Part shown: piece by piece, positions 8,012-15,622 of the stretch
How the letters are laid out: each line of letters starts with the position of its first letter
Numbering within the stretch: position 1 is the first letter of the stretch
DNA from: Nocardioides sp.
GTDB lineage: Bacteria > Actinomycetota > Actinomycetes > Propionibacteriales > Nocardioidaceae
NCBI RefSeq assembly: GCF_030019515.1
Contig: NZ_JASEEQ010000011.1
Location: 99,513 to 163,512 of the forward strand
Length of the DNA: 64,000 nt
Reading direction: 5' to 3'
Position numbers and translations under genes: made by a program
Notes under the pieces: generated by a model
Seen by the model: only the letters and a program-made list of their open reading frames with translations
What the model was told of the DNA's origin: nothing
Database searches by the model: none

Positions 8012-10101
8012 GCCTTGCTCACTTCCTGGGAGCTCCTCGTCACGATCAGGTTCAAGAACTCGTCGACGCGTACGTCGAAGCCGGGGTGCACCGGAACCGT
8101 GGAGCCGAACTCCTCGATGATCGCCGGGCCGGCCAGCACCGTCCCGGGGACGAGGTCCGGGCGCCAGAGCACCGGCGTGTCGACGTACCCGTCGGCGGCG
8201 TCGAAGCACACCGGCCGCACGGGGGTCGAGGTGCGGTCGGAGCGAGCCTCGAAGCCACCGCCCACCGGGTGCCGCTTGATCTCGGGCCGCTGGATCGGGC
8301 CGATCCCGGAGACCCGGAGGTTGACCCACTCGACCTGCTGTGAGGCGTCGCCGGAGAAGTCGTAGCCGTAGAGCGCGCGGTGCTCGGCGTGGAACGCGTC
8401 GGCGACGGCCTGCGGGTCCAGCGCGCCGGGCCGCACCGGCACCCGCACCTCGAAGGCCTGCCCGAAGTAGCGCAGGTCGGCGGTGCGCGCGAACTGGTGC
8501 TCGGCCGGGTCGAAGCCCTCCTTGGCGAGCGCCTCGGCGGCGCGCGCGGTGAGCTCGTCGTAGATCCCGGTGACGGCGGCCGGGTCGAGGTGGTCGTCGA
8601 GGGTCACGTGGGTCTGCACGTAGTCGTTCTTCACGTCGACGGTGAGCAGGCCGAACGCCGAGACGTTGCCGGGGTTGGGCGGGACCAGCACCGTGGGGAT
8701 CCCGAGGACGTCCATCAGCCGGCACAGCAGCAGCGAGCCCGAGCCGCCGAACGTGGTCAGGGTGAAGTCGCGGACGTCCAGGCCGCGCTTGACGGTCACC
8801 TGGCGCAGCGCGTTGGCCTGGTTCCACGCGGAGATCTCCAGGATCCCGGTGGCGCAGGCCTCCGGGCTGAGGCCGAGCTTCGAGGCGAGCTGCTCGACGC
8901 CCGCCCGCGCCGCCTCGACGTCCAGCGGGATCTCGCCGCCGAGCAGGTGCGGGGGGATCCGGCCGAGGACGACGTGCGCGTCGGTGATCGTCACCTCGGT
9001 GCCGCCCTTGCCGTAGCACAGCGGGCCCGGGTCGGCGCCCGCCGACTGCGGGCCGACCTTGAGCGTGCCCTCGGGCGAGAGCCAGGCGATCGAGCCGCCG
9101 CCCGCGCCCACGGTGACCACGTCGATCATCGGGATCTTGGAGGGGAACGCCCCCACGGTGCCCTCGGTGGTCAGTGTCGGCTCGCCGTCGATCACCACGC
9201 TGACGTCGGTCGACGTACCGCCGCCGTCGGAGGTGAGGACCCGGTCGAACCCGGCGACCTTCGCGATCAGCGCGGCGCCGAGCGCGCCGGCCGCGGGACC
9301 GCTGAGCACGGTGGTGATCGGCTGGTGCACGACCTCGTCGGCCGAGAGCACGCCGCCGTTGGACTTCATCACGTAGAACGGGATGGCCCGGTCGTCCATC
9401 TCGGTCAGGCGCGCCTTGATGTTGGAGACGTACGCCGAGAGCCGCGGCTTGACGGCCGCGTCGACGAGCGTGGTCATCGCGCGCTCGTACTCGCGGTACT
9501 CGCGCAGCACCTGGCTGGACAGGGAGACCACGGCGTCGGGGTGCTCCTCGGCGAGCACCGCGCGCATCCGCTCCTCGTGCTCGGGGTTGGCGTAGGCGTG
9601 CAGGAAGCAGACGCCGAGGGTGTTGACGCCCTGGGCGCGGAACCACCGCGCCGCCGCGCGGGCGCCGTCCTCGTCGAAGGGGCGCACCTCCGCGCCGGTG
9701 AAGTCGAGCCGGCCGCCGACGCCCTTCACCAGGTTGCGCGGGACGATCCGCTCGGGCTTGACCCAGAAGTAGGAGTTGCCGTAGCCGTCGGGCACCGACT
9801 GGCGGGCGATCTCGAGCATCGCCTCGTAGCCCGCGGTGGTGATGAACCCGAGCCGGTCGACCTTGCCCTCGAGCAGCTGGTTGGTGGCCACGGTGGTGCC
9901 GTGGCTGACGGCGCCGATGTCGGCGCCGGTCGCGCCGAGCAGGGCCAGCACCTTGTCGACGCCGGCGAGGAAGCCGTCGGCGGGGTTGCTCGGCGTGGAC
10001 GGGGTCTTGGTGGTGACCAGCTCCCCCGAGTCCTCGTCGAACGCGACGACGTCGGTGAACGTGCCGCCCGTGTCGATGCCGATCCGGATGCTCCGGGTCA
10101 T
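8008..10101 (-). CDS. hyuA: hydantoinase A / oxoprolinase family protein (HyuA)
   Basis: The ATPase subunit partner of HyuB, 697 aa. The N terminus RIGIDTGGTFTDVV is the hydantoinase/oxoprolinase phosphate loop, and SDGGGTSTDVSVV near residue 290 is the second actin-like ATP-binding element. VGAGGGSIAW and GADPGPLCYG follow near residues 330-355, as in the family. It overlaps the upstream amidohydrolase by 4 bp (ATGA) and HyuB by 4 bp. The role is ATP-driven opening of a cyclic amide made or released by the co-transcribed amidohydrolase (inference from order). Confidence 0.9.
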   Translation of the reverse strand: MTRSIRIGIDTGGTFTDVVAFDEDSGELVTTKTPSTPSNPADGFLAGVDKVLALLGATGADIGAVSHGTTVATNQLLEGKVDRLGFITTAGYEAMLEIARQSVPDGYGNSYFWVKPERIVPRNLVKGVGGRLDFTGAEVRPFDEDGARAAARWFRAQGVNTLGVCFLHAYANPEHEERMRAVLAEEHPDAVVSLSSQVLREYREYERAMTTLVDAAVKPRLSAYVSNIKARLTEMDDRAIPFYVMKSNGGVLSADEVVHQPITTVLSGPAAGALGAALIAKVAGFDRVLTSDGGGTSTDVSVVIDGEPTLTTEGTVGAFPSKIPMIDVVTVGAGGGSIAWLSPEGTLKVGPQSAGADPGPLCYGKGGTEVTITDAHVVLGRIPPHLLGGEIPLDVEAARAGVEQLASKLGLSPEACATGILEISAWNQANALRQVTVKRGLDVRDFTLTTFGGSGSLLLCRLMDVLGIPTVLVPPNPGNVSAFGLLTVDVKNDYVQTHVTLDDHLDPAAVTGIYDELTARAAEALAKEGFDPAEHQFARTADLRYFGQAFEVRVPVRPGALDPQAVADAFHAEHRALYGYDFSGDASQQVEWVNLRVSGIGPIQRPEIKRHPVGGGFEARSDRTSTPVRPVCFDAADGYVDTPVLWRPDLVPGTVLAGPAIIEEFGSTVPVHPGFDVRVDEFLNLIVTRSSQEVSKA

Positions 10102-11372
10102 GGCTGGTCCCCTTCCAGGTCGGCCAGGTGGTCGGTCAGGTGGAACGTGGTGGTGGCGGTCGAGCTGGCAACCAGCCGGCCCGAGGCGACGACGTACGCC
10201 GGGGCCGCGTGGTGGCCGACGACCTCGCGCAGGGTCGGGTGGTGGTGGACGACCAGGTCCGCGTTGCCGCCGACCTCGAGCCGGTGCCCGGTCACGCCGA
10301 GGACCCGGGCCGCGGTGGTGGTCACGCCGTCGTACACCAGGTCGATGCCGGCGGTGTCGACCGCCTCGAGCGCGTGCGCGGCGAGGAAGGCGATCTCGGC
10401 CAGGTTGTGCCGGCCGAAGGGGTAGTAGGCGTCCTCGATGTCGTCCTGGCCGAGTGCGACGGGCACGCCCATCGCGGTCAGCTCCCGGACCGGCAGGTGC
10501 AGCGGGCCGGTGTGCGGGTCGCTGACGAAGCCGAGGCCGGCTCGCCGGGCGAGGCCGGCGAGGCGCTCGAGGGACGGGCGGGCGTAGAGCCCGACGGCCC
10601 GCGCGTGGTTGGCGACGCCGCGGCCGACCAGGCCGTGCTCGATCATCGCGGTCGCGAGCATCTCGGTGGTGCGCAGACTCGCGTCACCCGCGTCGTCGAC
10701 GAGCATCGCGACCCGGCGGCCGTGCGCGGCGGCGAGGGCGCACATCCGCTGCACGTGCTCGCGGGCCTCCGCGTCGGTGTGCTCGATCCAGGGGATGCCG
10801 CCGACGACGTCGGCGCCGAGCTCGACGGCCTCGCGCACCAGCTCCTCGGCGCCCGGGTCGCGCAGCAGCCCGTCCTGGGGGAAGGCCACGACCTGGAGGT
10901 CGACCACGCCGCGGAACTCCTCGCGCAGCGCCAGCAGCGGGATGACGCCCTCGAGTCGGGCCTTCGGGTCGACGTCCGCGAACGCCAGCACGTGGCGCAC
11001 GCCGTACCGCACGGCCTCGAGGACCGCCCGCCGGGCGTTGGGCTCGATCCAGCCGCGGTCGTAGCCCGCCTTGACCGCCGAGGCGAGCTCGATGGAGTGC
11101 ATCGCGGAGCCCATGTCACCGGCGGTGTACGCCGTGAGCGCGGCGTCGCCGATCCGGTCGAGGGTGTGCACCTTGTCCAGGTGCATGTGGCCGTTGACGA
11201 AGCTCTCGGTGACGAGCGCGCCGGCCGCGTCGATCTCCTCGGCGCCGGACAGGGCGTCCTGGGTGAGCGCCGTGATCCGGCCGCCGTCGACCCCGATCTG
11301 CCAGCGGCCGTCACGGCCGCCCGGTGGATGGCGGAGTCGCGCGTCCGCGACGACGAGCTGGTGGGTGGGCAC
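10098..11372 (-). CDS. cytosine deaminase-like amidohydrolase with altered metal site
   Basis: A 424-aa amidohydrolase alignable along its length to E. coli cytosine deaminase (CodA). It has NGHMHLDK with both zinc histidines (about residues 62 and 64), the substrate-side VVAFPQ glutamine, the VANHARAVGLY histidine, and the ALGQDD aspartate near residue 308. The CodA HCDE segment, which supplies a zinc histidine and the catalytic glutamate, reads LVDD here (about residues 221-224). The enzyme may use a different metal arrangement or chemistry. The GTG start at 11372 is used because the family N terminus begins there. It is first gene of an operon with HyuA and HyuB. Confidence 0.8.
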   Translation of the reverse strand: MPTHQLVVADARLRHPPGGRDGRWQIGVDGGRITALTQDALSGAEEIDAAGALVTESFVNGHMHLDKVHTLDRIGDAALTAYTAGDMGSAMHSIELASAVKAGYDRGWIEPNARRAVLEAVRYGVRHVLAFADVDPKARLEGVIPLLALREEFRGVVDLQVVAFPQDGLLRDPGAEELVREAVELGADVVGGIPWIEHTDAEAREHVQRMCALAAAHGRRVAMLVDDAGDASLRTTEMLATAMIEHGLVGRGVANHARAVGLYARPSLERLAGLARRAGLGFVSDPHTGPLHLPVRELTAMGVPVALGQDDIEDAYYPFGRHNLAEIAFLAAHALEAVDTAGIDLVYDGVTTTAARVLGVTGHRLEVGGNADLVVHHHPTLREVVGHHAAPAYVVASGRLVASSTATTTFHLTDHLADLEGDQP

Positions 11373-11408
11373 GCGACGATTCAACCGGTCCACGTCGGCA
11401 CCGGCCAC

Positions 11409-11453
11409 GGCAGAGATTGCCGACGGGGTCGCCGCTCTCCGGCAATCTCTGCC
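11409..11453. promoter_or_regulatory. 14-bp inverted repeat built of two GGCA-N5-TGCC half-palindromes
   Basis: GGCAGAGATTGCCG (11409-11422) and its exact reverse complement CGGCAATCTCTGCC (11440-11453) are separated by 17 bp. Each arm itself fits GGCA-N5-TGCC, the core of the palindrome at 2294-2312. The element lies 37-81 bp upstream of the CodA-like/HyuAB operon. It also lies directly after the plsC stop codon, so terminator function for plsC is an alternative or additional reading. Confidence 0.5.
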
Positions 11454-11464
11454 AGCGCGTCGGC

Positions 11465-12130
11465 TCAGGCGTCGGGTGCCCGGTCGTTGTAGATCCCGGC
11501 CTGCTCCTGGCCGGACAGCTCCTGGATGGCGGCCATGATCTCGTCGGTGACCTCGCGGCGGGCGCGGCCCGCCGGCACGCCGTCGTACCTGCCGTCGACC
11601 TCGATCGGACGTCCGAAGCGCACCGTGACCGGGACGATCCGCGGCAGCCGGGCGCCGACGGGCTGGAGCCGCTCGGTGCCGGTCAGGCCGACCGGTACGA
11701 CGGGCGCGCCGGCGGTCAGGGCCAGGTGGGCGACACCGGTGCGGCCGCGGTACAGGCGGCCGTCGCGCGAGCGGGTGCCCTCGGGGTAGATGCCGAACGC
11801 CTCGCCGCGGCCGAGGACCTCCAGCGCGGTGTCCAGGCTGGCCAGCGCCGCCTTGGTGTCGTCGCGGTCGACCGGCAGCATGCCCATGCCCTCGAACCAC
11901 GCCTTCTGCAGGGTGCCCTTGACTCCCCCGCCGGCGAAGTAGTCGGACTTCGCGAGGAAGACCACCTTGCGCGGCGCCACGATCGGGATCACCAGGGAGT
12001 CGGCGAAGCTGCGGTGGTTGCTGGCCAGGATCACCGGGCCGGTGCGGGGGACGTTCTCCAGGCCGACGACCCGGGGCCGCCAGACGGCCTTCGCGACCGG
12101 CGTGACGACCGTGTGCAGGACGGCGTACAT
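11465..12130 (-). CDS. plsC: lysophospholipid acyltransferase family protein (PlsC-like)
   Basis: A 1-acyl-sn-glycerol-3-phosphate acyltransferase-type enzyme of 221 aa that transfers an acyl chain to a lysophospholipid at the inner membrane face. The catalytic HX4D motif is NHRSFAD near residue 40, the substrate motif YPEGTRSRDG is near residue 115, and VPVGLTGTE follows. The ATG at 12130 is chosen because an upstream extension runs into repetitive noncoding DNA. The gene is a housekeeping insertion between catabolic units and its product has no evident link to them. Confidence 0.85.
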   Translation of the reverse strand: MYAVLHTVVTPVAKAVWRPRVVGLENVPRTGPVILASNHRSFADSLVIPIVAPRKVVFLAKSDYFAGGGVKGTLQKAWFEGMGMLPVDRDDTKAALASLDTALEVLGRGEAFGIYPEGTRSRDGRLYRGRTGVAHLALTAGAPVVPVGLTGTERLQPVGARLPRIVPVTVRFGRPIEVDGRYDGVPAGRARREVTDEIMAAIQELSGQEQAGIYNDRAPDA

Positions 12131-12349
12131 GACCACCCGACCAGTGTCGCGGTTACCGGCCGGTCGGCCGACTCCGGGTCCTACCGTCTCGGCGGGCCGG
12201 CGGTGGCCCGGCAACCGATCCGCCCCCGGCTCGTTGCCCACCCACCGCGATCCCCGGACCGGCAGCCGACACCGATGCCGAGCCCGACGCCGACGCCGAT
12301 GCCAGGCGCCGCCGCCGACGCCGACACCGACGGCCGGATCGCAAGGCGC

Positions 12350-12651
12350 CGGAAATAGGTGAAGGGCCCTCGAAAGTATGAGTTCCAAGGGCCCTTCGGG
12401 CGACCGGTACTGGTGACGCTCCCGGTCGGCAGCTCTTCTGGTCTGAGTCCCGGCGGCTTCGTCACCCAGCCACCGCGGCCCGACCTCCAGCAAGCTGGTG
12501 GTCACGCCGTACGGACCCTCGTCTCCGAGCTGTCCCGCTCTCCCTTGCGGGAGTGCGTGAGAGAGTTCTATGCCCTCCCGACACGGCCGCGCAAGAGGTT
12601 CGCGGAACATTCTTCTGGTTCCACCGAAACTGCCCGGTTCATCCACAGATC
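12350..12651 (-). repeat. structured direct repeat, copy 1 (candidate noncoding RNA)
   Basis: This stretch is about 80% similar to 12956-13255 by eye. Long identical blocks include GGACCCTCGTCTCCGAGCTG and GAGTGCGTGAGAGAGTTCTA. On the minus strand it would end in a hairpin (12362-12396) with a 14-bp stem and the 7-nt loop CUCAUAC. The irregular stem positions pair as G-U only in minus-strand RNA. No coding frame is conserved between the copies, which favours an RNA or mobile DNA element over a gene. I do not recognise the family. Confidence 0.6.
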
Positions 12652-12724
12652 ACCTCCTGGTCATCCACAGATCGTCGCGAGATTCCCACAGTTGAGCGAG
12701 ATTCTCCTCGGGCCCGGCGGCGCT

Positions 12725-12764
12725 GTGACAGGCGGTGACAGGCGGCGACAGGCGGTGACAGGCG
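12725..12764. repeat. four tandem copies of a 10-bp unit, GTGACAGGCG
   Basis: Four contiguous units GTGACAGGCG with a single T-to-C change in the third. The period equals about one helical turn. The array lies in noncoding DNA between the two copies of the 300-bp element. It is probably a polymorphic minisatellite; no function is evident. Confidence 0.8.
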
Positions 12765-12784
12765 GCACCGTCGCGGCCTCCGGC

Positions 12785-12839
12785 GCACCTGACACATCGG
12801 TCGCGGGATCGCCGGCGACCGAGCAGAAGCGTCAGGTAC
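12785..12839. repeat. double inverted repeat with GTCAGGT outer arms, copy 1
   Basis: Outer arms GCACCTGAC (12785-12793) and GTCAGGTAC (12831-12839) enclose an inner perfect stem TCGGTCGC / GCGACCGA (12797-12804 and 12815-12822). The same architecture occurs at 43293-43347. This is a REP-like dispersed intergenic element of unknown function. Confidence 0.6.
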
Positions 12840-12955
12840 GTCGACGGCTGGCGGCCGGGGCGTCGGCGTCGCTGCTCGGGCCGGCGGCAGGGGTCGACGT
12901 CGCGGGCGCGTCGGAACGATGCCAGAGCCATGCCGGAGCCATGCCCGGAGCGATC

Positions 12956-13255
12956 CCGGAAATGGTGAAGGGCCCCTCGCGAGTATGAGTCGCAAGGGGC
13001 CCTTCGGGTGACCGGTACCGGTGACGCTTCCGGTCGACACGCTCTTCCACTCCGGTCCCAGCGACCTCGTCACCCAGCCGCTGCGCCACGAGCCGGCAAG
13101 CCGCCTCGCGTCGTTCGGACCCTCGTCTCCGAGCTGTCCCGCTCCCCGTCTCCGGAGTGCGTGAGAGAGTTCTATGCCCCGGGTCCGGCACCGCGCAAGA
13201 GGGTTGCGGAACATTCTCCTGGTTCTACCGAAAGACCCTGGTTGCTCCACAGATC
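12956..13255 (-). repeat. structured direct repeat, copy 2 (candidate noncoding RNA)
   Basis: Second copy of the element at 12350-12651. Its 3' hairpin (minus strand) has a 15-bp stem with the same CUCAUAC loop. Relative to copy 1, stem bases have changed on both sides so that pairing is kept; for example the upper stem is GCGA/UCGC here against GGAA/UUUC in copy 1. The GATCTGTGG end and the CACC(T)ATTTCCGG end beyond the hairpin are also shared. Confidence 0.6.
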
Positions 13256-13437
13256 AGGTCCCGGTCCTCCACAGCCAGAGGACCCGATACCCACAGGTTC
13301 TCCACCTGCCTGTGGACAGCGAGGCGAGGTGGACCAGACCGGCCCGGCCGCCGACCTGCCCCGCCGCCGACCGGTCCCGGATCTCCCGGGCGGGTCCACG
13401 CGCGGTCGCGGCCGGCCCGGCCGGAGGGCGAGTCGGC

Positions 13438-14844
13438 TCAGCGGGCCTCGAGAGCCGCGGCGACCTCGAGGAGGAACCGGTCCCGGCCGTGGGCGGCGAC
13501 CAGCTGCAGGCCCACCGGCAGCCCGTCGGACGTGTGCCCGAACGGCACCGAGATCGCGGGGCACCCGGTGACCGTGATCAGGTACGCCGCGCGCATCCAG
13601 TCCAGGTAGGTCGCCATCGGGCGGCCGTTGATCTGCGTCGGGTACTCCTGGTCGGCCGGGAACGGCGGCACCTGCGAGACCGGCAGCACCAGCAGGTCGT
13701 GGCCCTGGCCGTCGGGGGCGAAGAACTCGCGCATCCGCTCGGACAGCGCGGTGCGCTGGGTGTAGGCCCGCGCCACGTCGGCCCCGGTGAGGTGCTCGCC
13801 GAGCCGGATGTTGTCGGCCAGGGACGGCTTGAGGCCGTCGGGGTGGGCCGCCAGCAGCCCGCCGAGCTTGGCCTGCAGGTGCCAGGCCCGCAGCGTCCGG
13901 AACGTGTCGTCGGCCTCGGTGAGCACCGGGTGGGCGGCGGTGACGGACGCACCGGCCGCAGTCAGGACCGGGCCCGCGGACTCGACGACGGCGGCCACCT
14001 CGTGGTCGACCTCGAACGCCCCGCCCAGGTCGACCGACAGGGCCACCCGCAACCCGGCCAACGAGCCCGCGAGCGGCGGCGCGAAGGTCGCGCCCGGGTC
14101 GCCGAGGGCCTGCGGCGCGCGGGGGTCGGGGCCGGCCAGCACGGAGAGCAGCAGCGCGAGGTCGCCGACGTTGCGAGCCATCGGCCCGCCGACCGAGGTG
14201 GTCTCCCACTGGTTGTACAGCGGCCACTCCGGGACCCGGCCGAGCGAGGGCCGCAGTCCCACGACCCCGCAGAACGACGCGGGGTTGCGCAGCGAGCCGC
14301 CCATGTCCGAGCCGTCCGCGAGCGGCACCATCCCGGTCGCCAGCGCACAGGCCGCTCCCCCGCTGGAGCCCCCGGCCGAGCGCGACGGGTCGACCGGGTT
14401 CAGGGTGGTCCCGAAGACCCGGTTGAACGTGTGCGACCCGGCGGCGAACTCCGGCACGTTCGTCTTGCCGATCACGACGACGCCGGCGCGGCGTACCCGC
14501 TCCACGATCAGCTCGTCGGTGTCGGGGACGTGCTCGGCGTACAGCGGCGAGCCGTAGGTGGTGCGCCACCCGGCGACCGCATGGGTGTCCTTGAACGCGA
14601 ACGGCAGCCCGTGCAGGGCGCCGACCTCGGTGCCGCCACGCCCGGCGGCGGCGAGCGCCCGGTCGGCCTCGGCGGCGCCCTCGCGGGCCCGCTCCTCGTC
14701 GAGCGAGACGATCGCGTTGAGCTCGGGGTTGCGCTCGGCGATCCGGGTCAGGTGCAGGTCGAGGAGCTCGCGCGCCGAGATCTCCTTGGTGCGTACGGCG
14801 GCCGCCTGCTCGCGTGCCGTCGAGTCGACCGAGACCCCGCTCAT
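13438..14844 (-). CDS. amidase signature family amidohydrolase
   Basis: A 468-aa amidase signature enzyme hydrolysing a linear amide. The Ser-cisSer-Lys triad is visible as K85 (LPFAFKD), S160 (AGGSSGG) and S184 (SDMGGSLRNP). The ATG at 14844 is chosen because upstream frame is repeat DNA. It lies 142 bp downstream of the Mo-hydroxylase operon on the same strand. Relatives include AtzE/AtzF, aryl-amidases and other nitrogen-compound hydrolases. Context suggests it cleaves a ring-opened product, for example a ureidomalonate- or carboxybiuret-like compound, but this is inference. Confidence 0.85.
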   Translation of the reverse strand: MSGVSVDSTAREQAAAVRTKEISARELLDLHLTRIAERNPELNAIVSLDEERAREGAAEADRALAAAGRGGTEVGALHGLPFAFKDTHAVAGWRTTYGSPLYAEHVPDTDELIVERVRRAGVVVIGKTNVPEFAAGSHTFNRVFGTTLNPVDPSRSAGGSSGGAACALATGMVPLADGSDMGGSLRNPASFCGVVGLRPSLGRVPEWPLYNQWETTSVGGPMARNVGDLALLLSVLAGPDPRAPQALGDPGATFAPPLAGSLAGLRVALSVDLGGAFEVDHEVAAVVESAGPVLTAAGASVTAAHPVLTEADDTFRTLRAWHLQAKLGGLLAAHPDGLKPSLADNIRLGEHLTGADVARAYTQRTALSERMREFFAPDGQGHDLLVLPVSQVPPFPADQEYPTQINGRPMATYLDWMRAAYLITVTGCPAISVPFGHTSDGLPVGLQLVAAHGRDRFLLEVAAALEAR

Positions 14845-14876
14845 CGCCCTGCTCCGCCCTGCTCCGGTCCCCGGTC

Positions 14877-14961
14877 GGTTTCCCCGGGTACCCGGGGAAA
14901 CCTGCACTGTTCGGGCGAAACTTCGGCCGATAAGTGACAACTTCCCCGGGTACCCGGGGAA
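14877..14961. repeat. paired CCCCGGGTACCCGGGG palindromes flanking a conserved 20-mer
   Basis: A 26-bp palindrome (14877-14902, arms GGTTTCCCCGGGT and ACCCGGGGAAACC) and a second 20-bp copy (14942-14961) flank the word GAAACTTCGGCCGATAAGTG (14917-14936). The same palindrome and exact 20-mer, inverted as a block, occur at 36603-36662. It fills the gap between coxG and the amidase gene and may attenuate transcription between them. Confidence 0.75.
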
Positions 14962-14986
14962 ACCATCACCGCCGCCCCCCGAGTCA

Positions 14987-15622
14987 TCACCGGCGCCGGC
15001 GCAGCGATCCGGCGAGCACGCCGAGGAGGACCAGGCCGGCGCCGACGGCGATGCCCTTGAGGAAGTCGTCGCGCGCGGCGATCCCGGGCTTGGGGGGTGC
15101 GGTGAACACCTGCCCGGCGGCCGGGGACGCGACCGGGGCGCCGGGGACGCCTGGAGCCGCCGCGGCTGCGGGGGCACCGGCGGGTGCGCCGATGGCCCCG
15201 CCCACGTTGGTGAAGAACTCACCGGCCATCCGCCGGGAGACCGAGGTGAGCATCCGCTGGCCGACGCCGCCGACCATGCCGCCGACCACCGCGTCGGCGT
15301 CGTAGTCGATCTTGGTGTGGCCGGGCTCGGCCTCGCCGAAGTAGACCCGGACGGTCGCGTCGATGGTGCCCGGCGCGCCGGCGCCCTCGAGGCGCATCAC
15401 GAGCGACTCGTGCTCGACCAGGTCGGAGAGGACGCAGGCGCCGGCGTAGGTGCCCTTGATCGCGGCGACGCCCGCGGTGACGGTCATGCCGTAGGCGTGC
15501 TCACCGGTGCTCTCCAGCCGCTCGCAGCCGGGGATGGTCGCGACCAGCACCCGCGGGTCGAGGAGCGCGCCCCAGACCTGCTCGACGGGGTACGGCACGA
15601 CGTTGGATCCGGTGATCTTCAT
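14987..15622 (-). CDS. coxG: CoxG / SRPBCC family protein with C-terminal membrane anchor
   Basis: A 211-aa protein. An N-terminal CoxG (START/SRPBCC) domain covers residues 1-145 with VEQVWGALLDPRVLVATIPGCERLE near the start. An Ala/Pro-rich linker follows, then one C-terminal transmembrane helix (GAGLVLLGVLAG) ending in RRRR. In Oligotropha, CoxG helps place CO dehydrogenase at the membrane. Its start overlaps the stop of the Mo-binding subunit (TGATG), so it likely anchors or matures this Mo-hydroxylase. Confidence 0.85.
   Translation of the reverse strand: MKITGSNVVPYPVEQVWGALLDPRVLVATIPGCERLESTGEHAYGMTVTAGVAAIKGTYAGACVLSDLVEHESLVMRLEGAGAPGTIDATVRVYFGEAEPGHTKIDYDADAVVGGMVGGVGQRMLTSVSRRMAGEFFTNVGGAIGAPAGAPAAAAAPGVPGAPVASPAAGQVFTAPPKPGIAARDDFLKGIAVGAGLVLLGVLAGSLRRRR

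Larger units (their letters stand above)
12639..13319. other. cluster of DnaA-box-like TCCACA words
   Basis: Near matches to the DnaA box TTATCCACA or TTGTCCACA occur at 12639-12647 and 12661-12669 (TCATCCACA), 13243-13251 (TGCTCCACA), 13265-13273 (TCCTCCACA) and, inverted, 13311-13319 (CTGTCCACA). CCCACAG variants sit at 12685 and 13290. No dnaA, dnaN or gyr gene is nearby, so this is not evidently oriC. It could be a DnaA-titration site, or chance enrichment inside the duplicated elements. Confidence 0.3.
12131..13437. other. 1.3-kb gene-free, repeat-rich intergenic region
   Basis: I find no credible protein gene here. Reading frames in this stretch are low-complexity or frame-broken. From about 12245 to 12345 the DNA is an imperfect GGCGTC/GCCGAC-type simple repeat. 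The rest holds two direct copies of an element of about 300 bp, a 10-bp tandem repeat, one GTCAGGTGC hairpin element and several TCCACA words, listed separately. From 13320 to 13437 I see nothing recognisable. Confidence 0.7.

Noticed and set aside
5822..8365. Long plus-strand frame opposite HyuB
   Set aside because: Antisense shadow of HyuB with low-complexity composition and no domain.
8380..10425. Long plus-strand reading frame opposite HyuA and the CodA-like gene
   Set aside because: High GC content leaves long antisense frames open. Its product is low-complexity Arg/Gly/Val-rich without recognisable motifs, while the minus strand encodes clear family proteins.
12181..13250. Several short reading frames in the repeat-rich intergenic region
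   Set aside because: They are not conserved between the two repeat copies, have no ribosome sites and encode simple repeats such as GIGVGVGLGIGV.
12639..13319. Chromosomal replication origin
   Set aside because: DnaA-box-like words occur, but dnaA, dnaN, recF and gyr genes are absent and no AT-rich unwinding region is seen.
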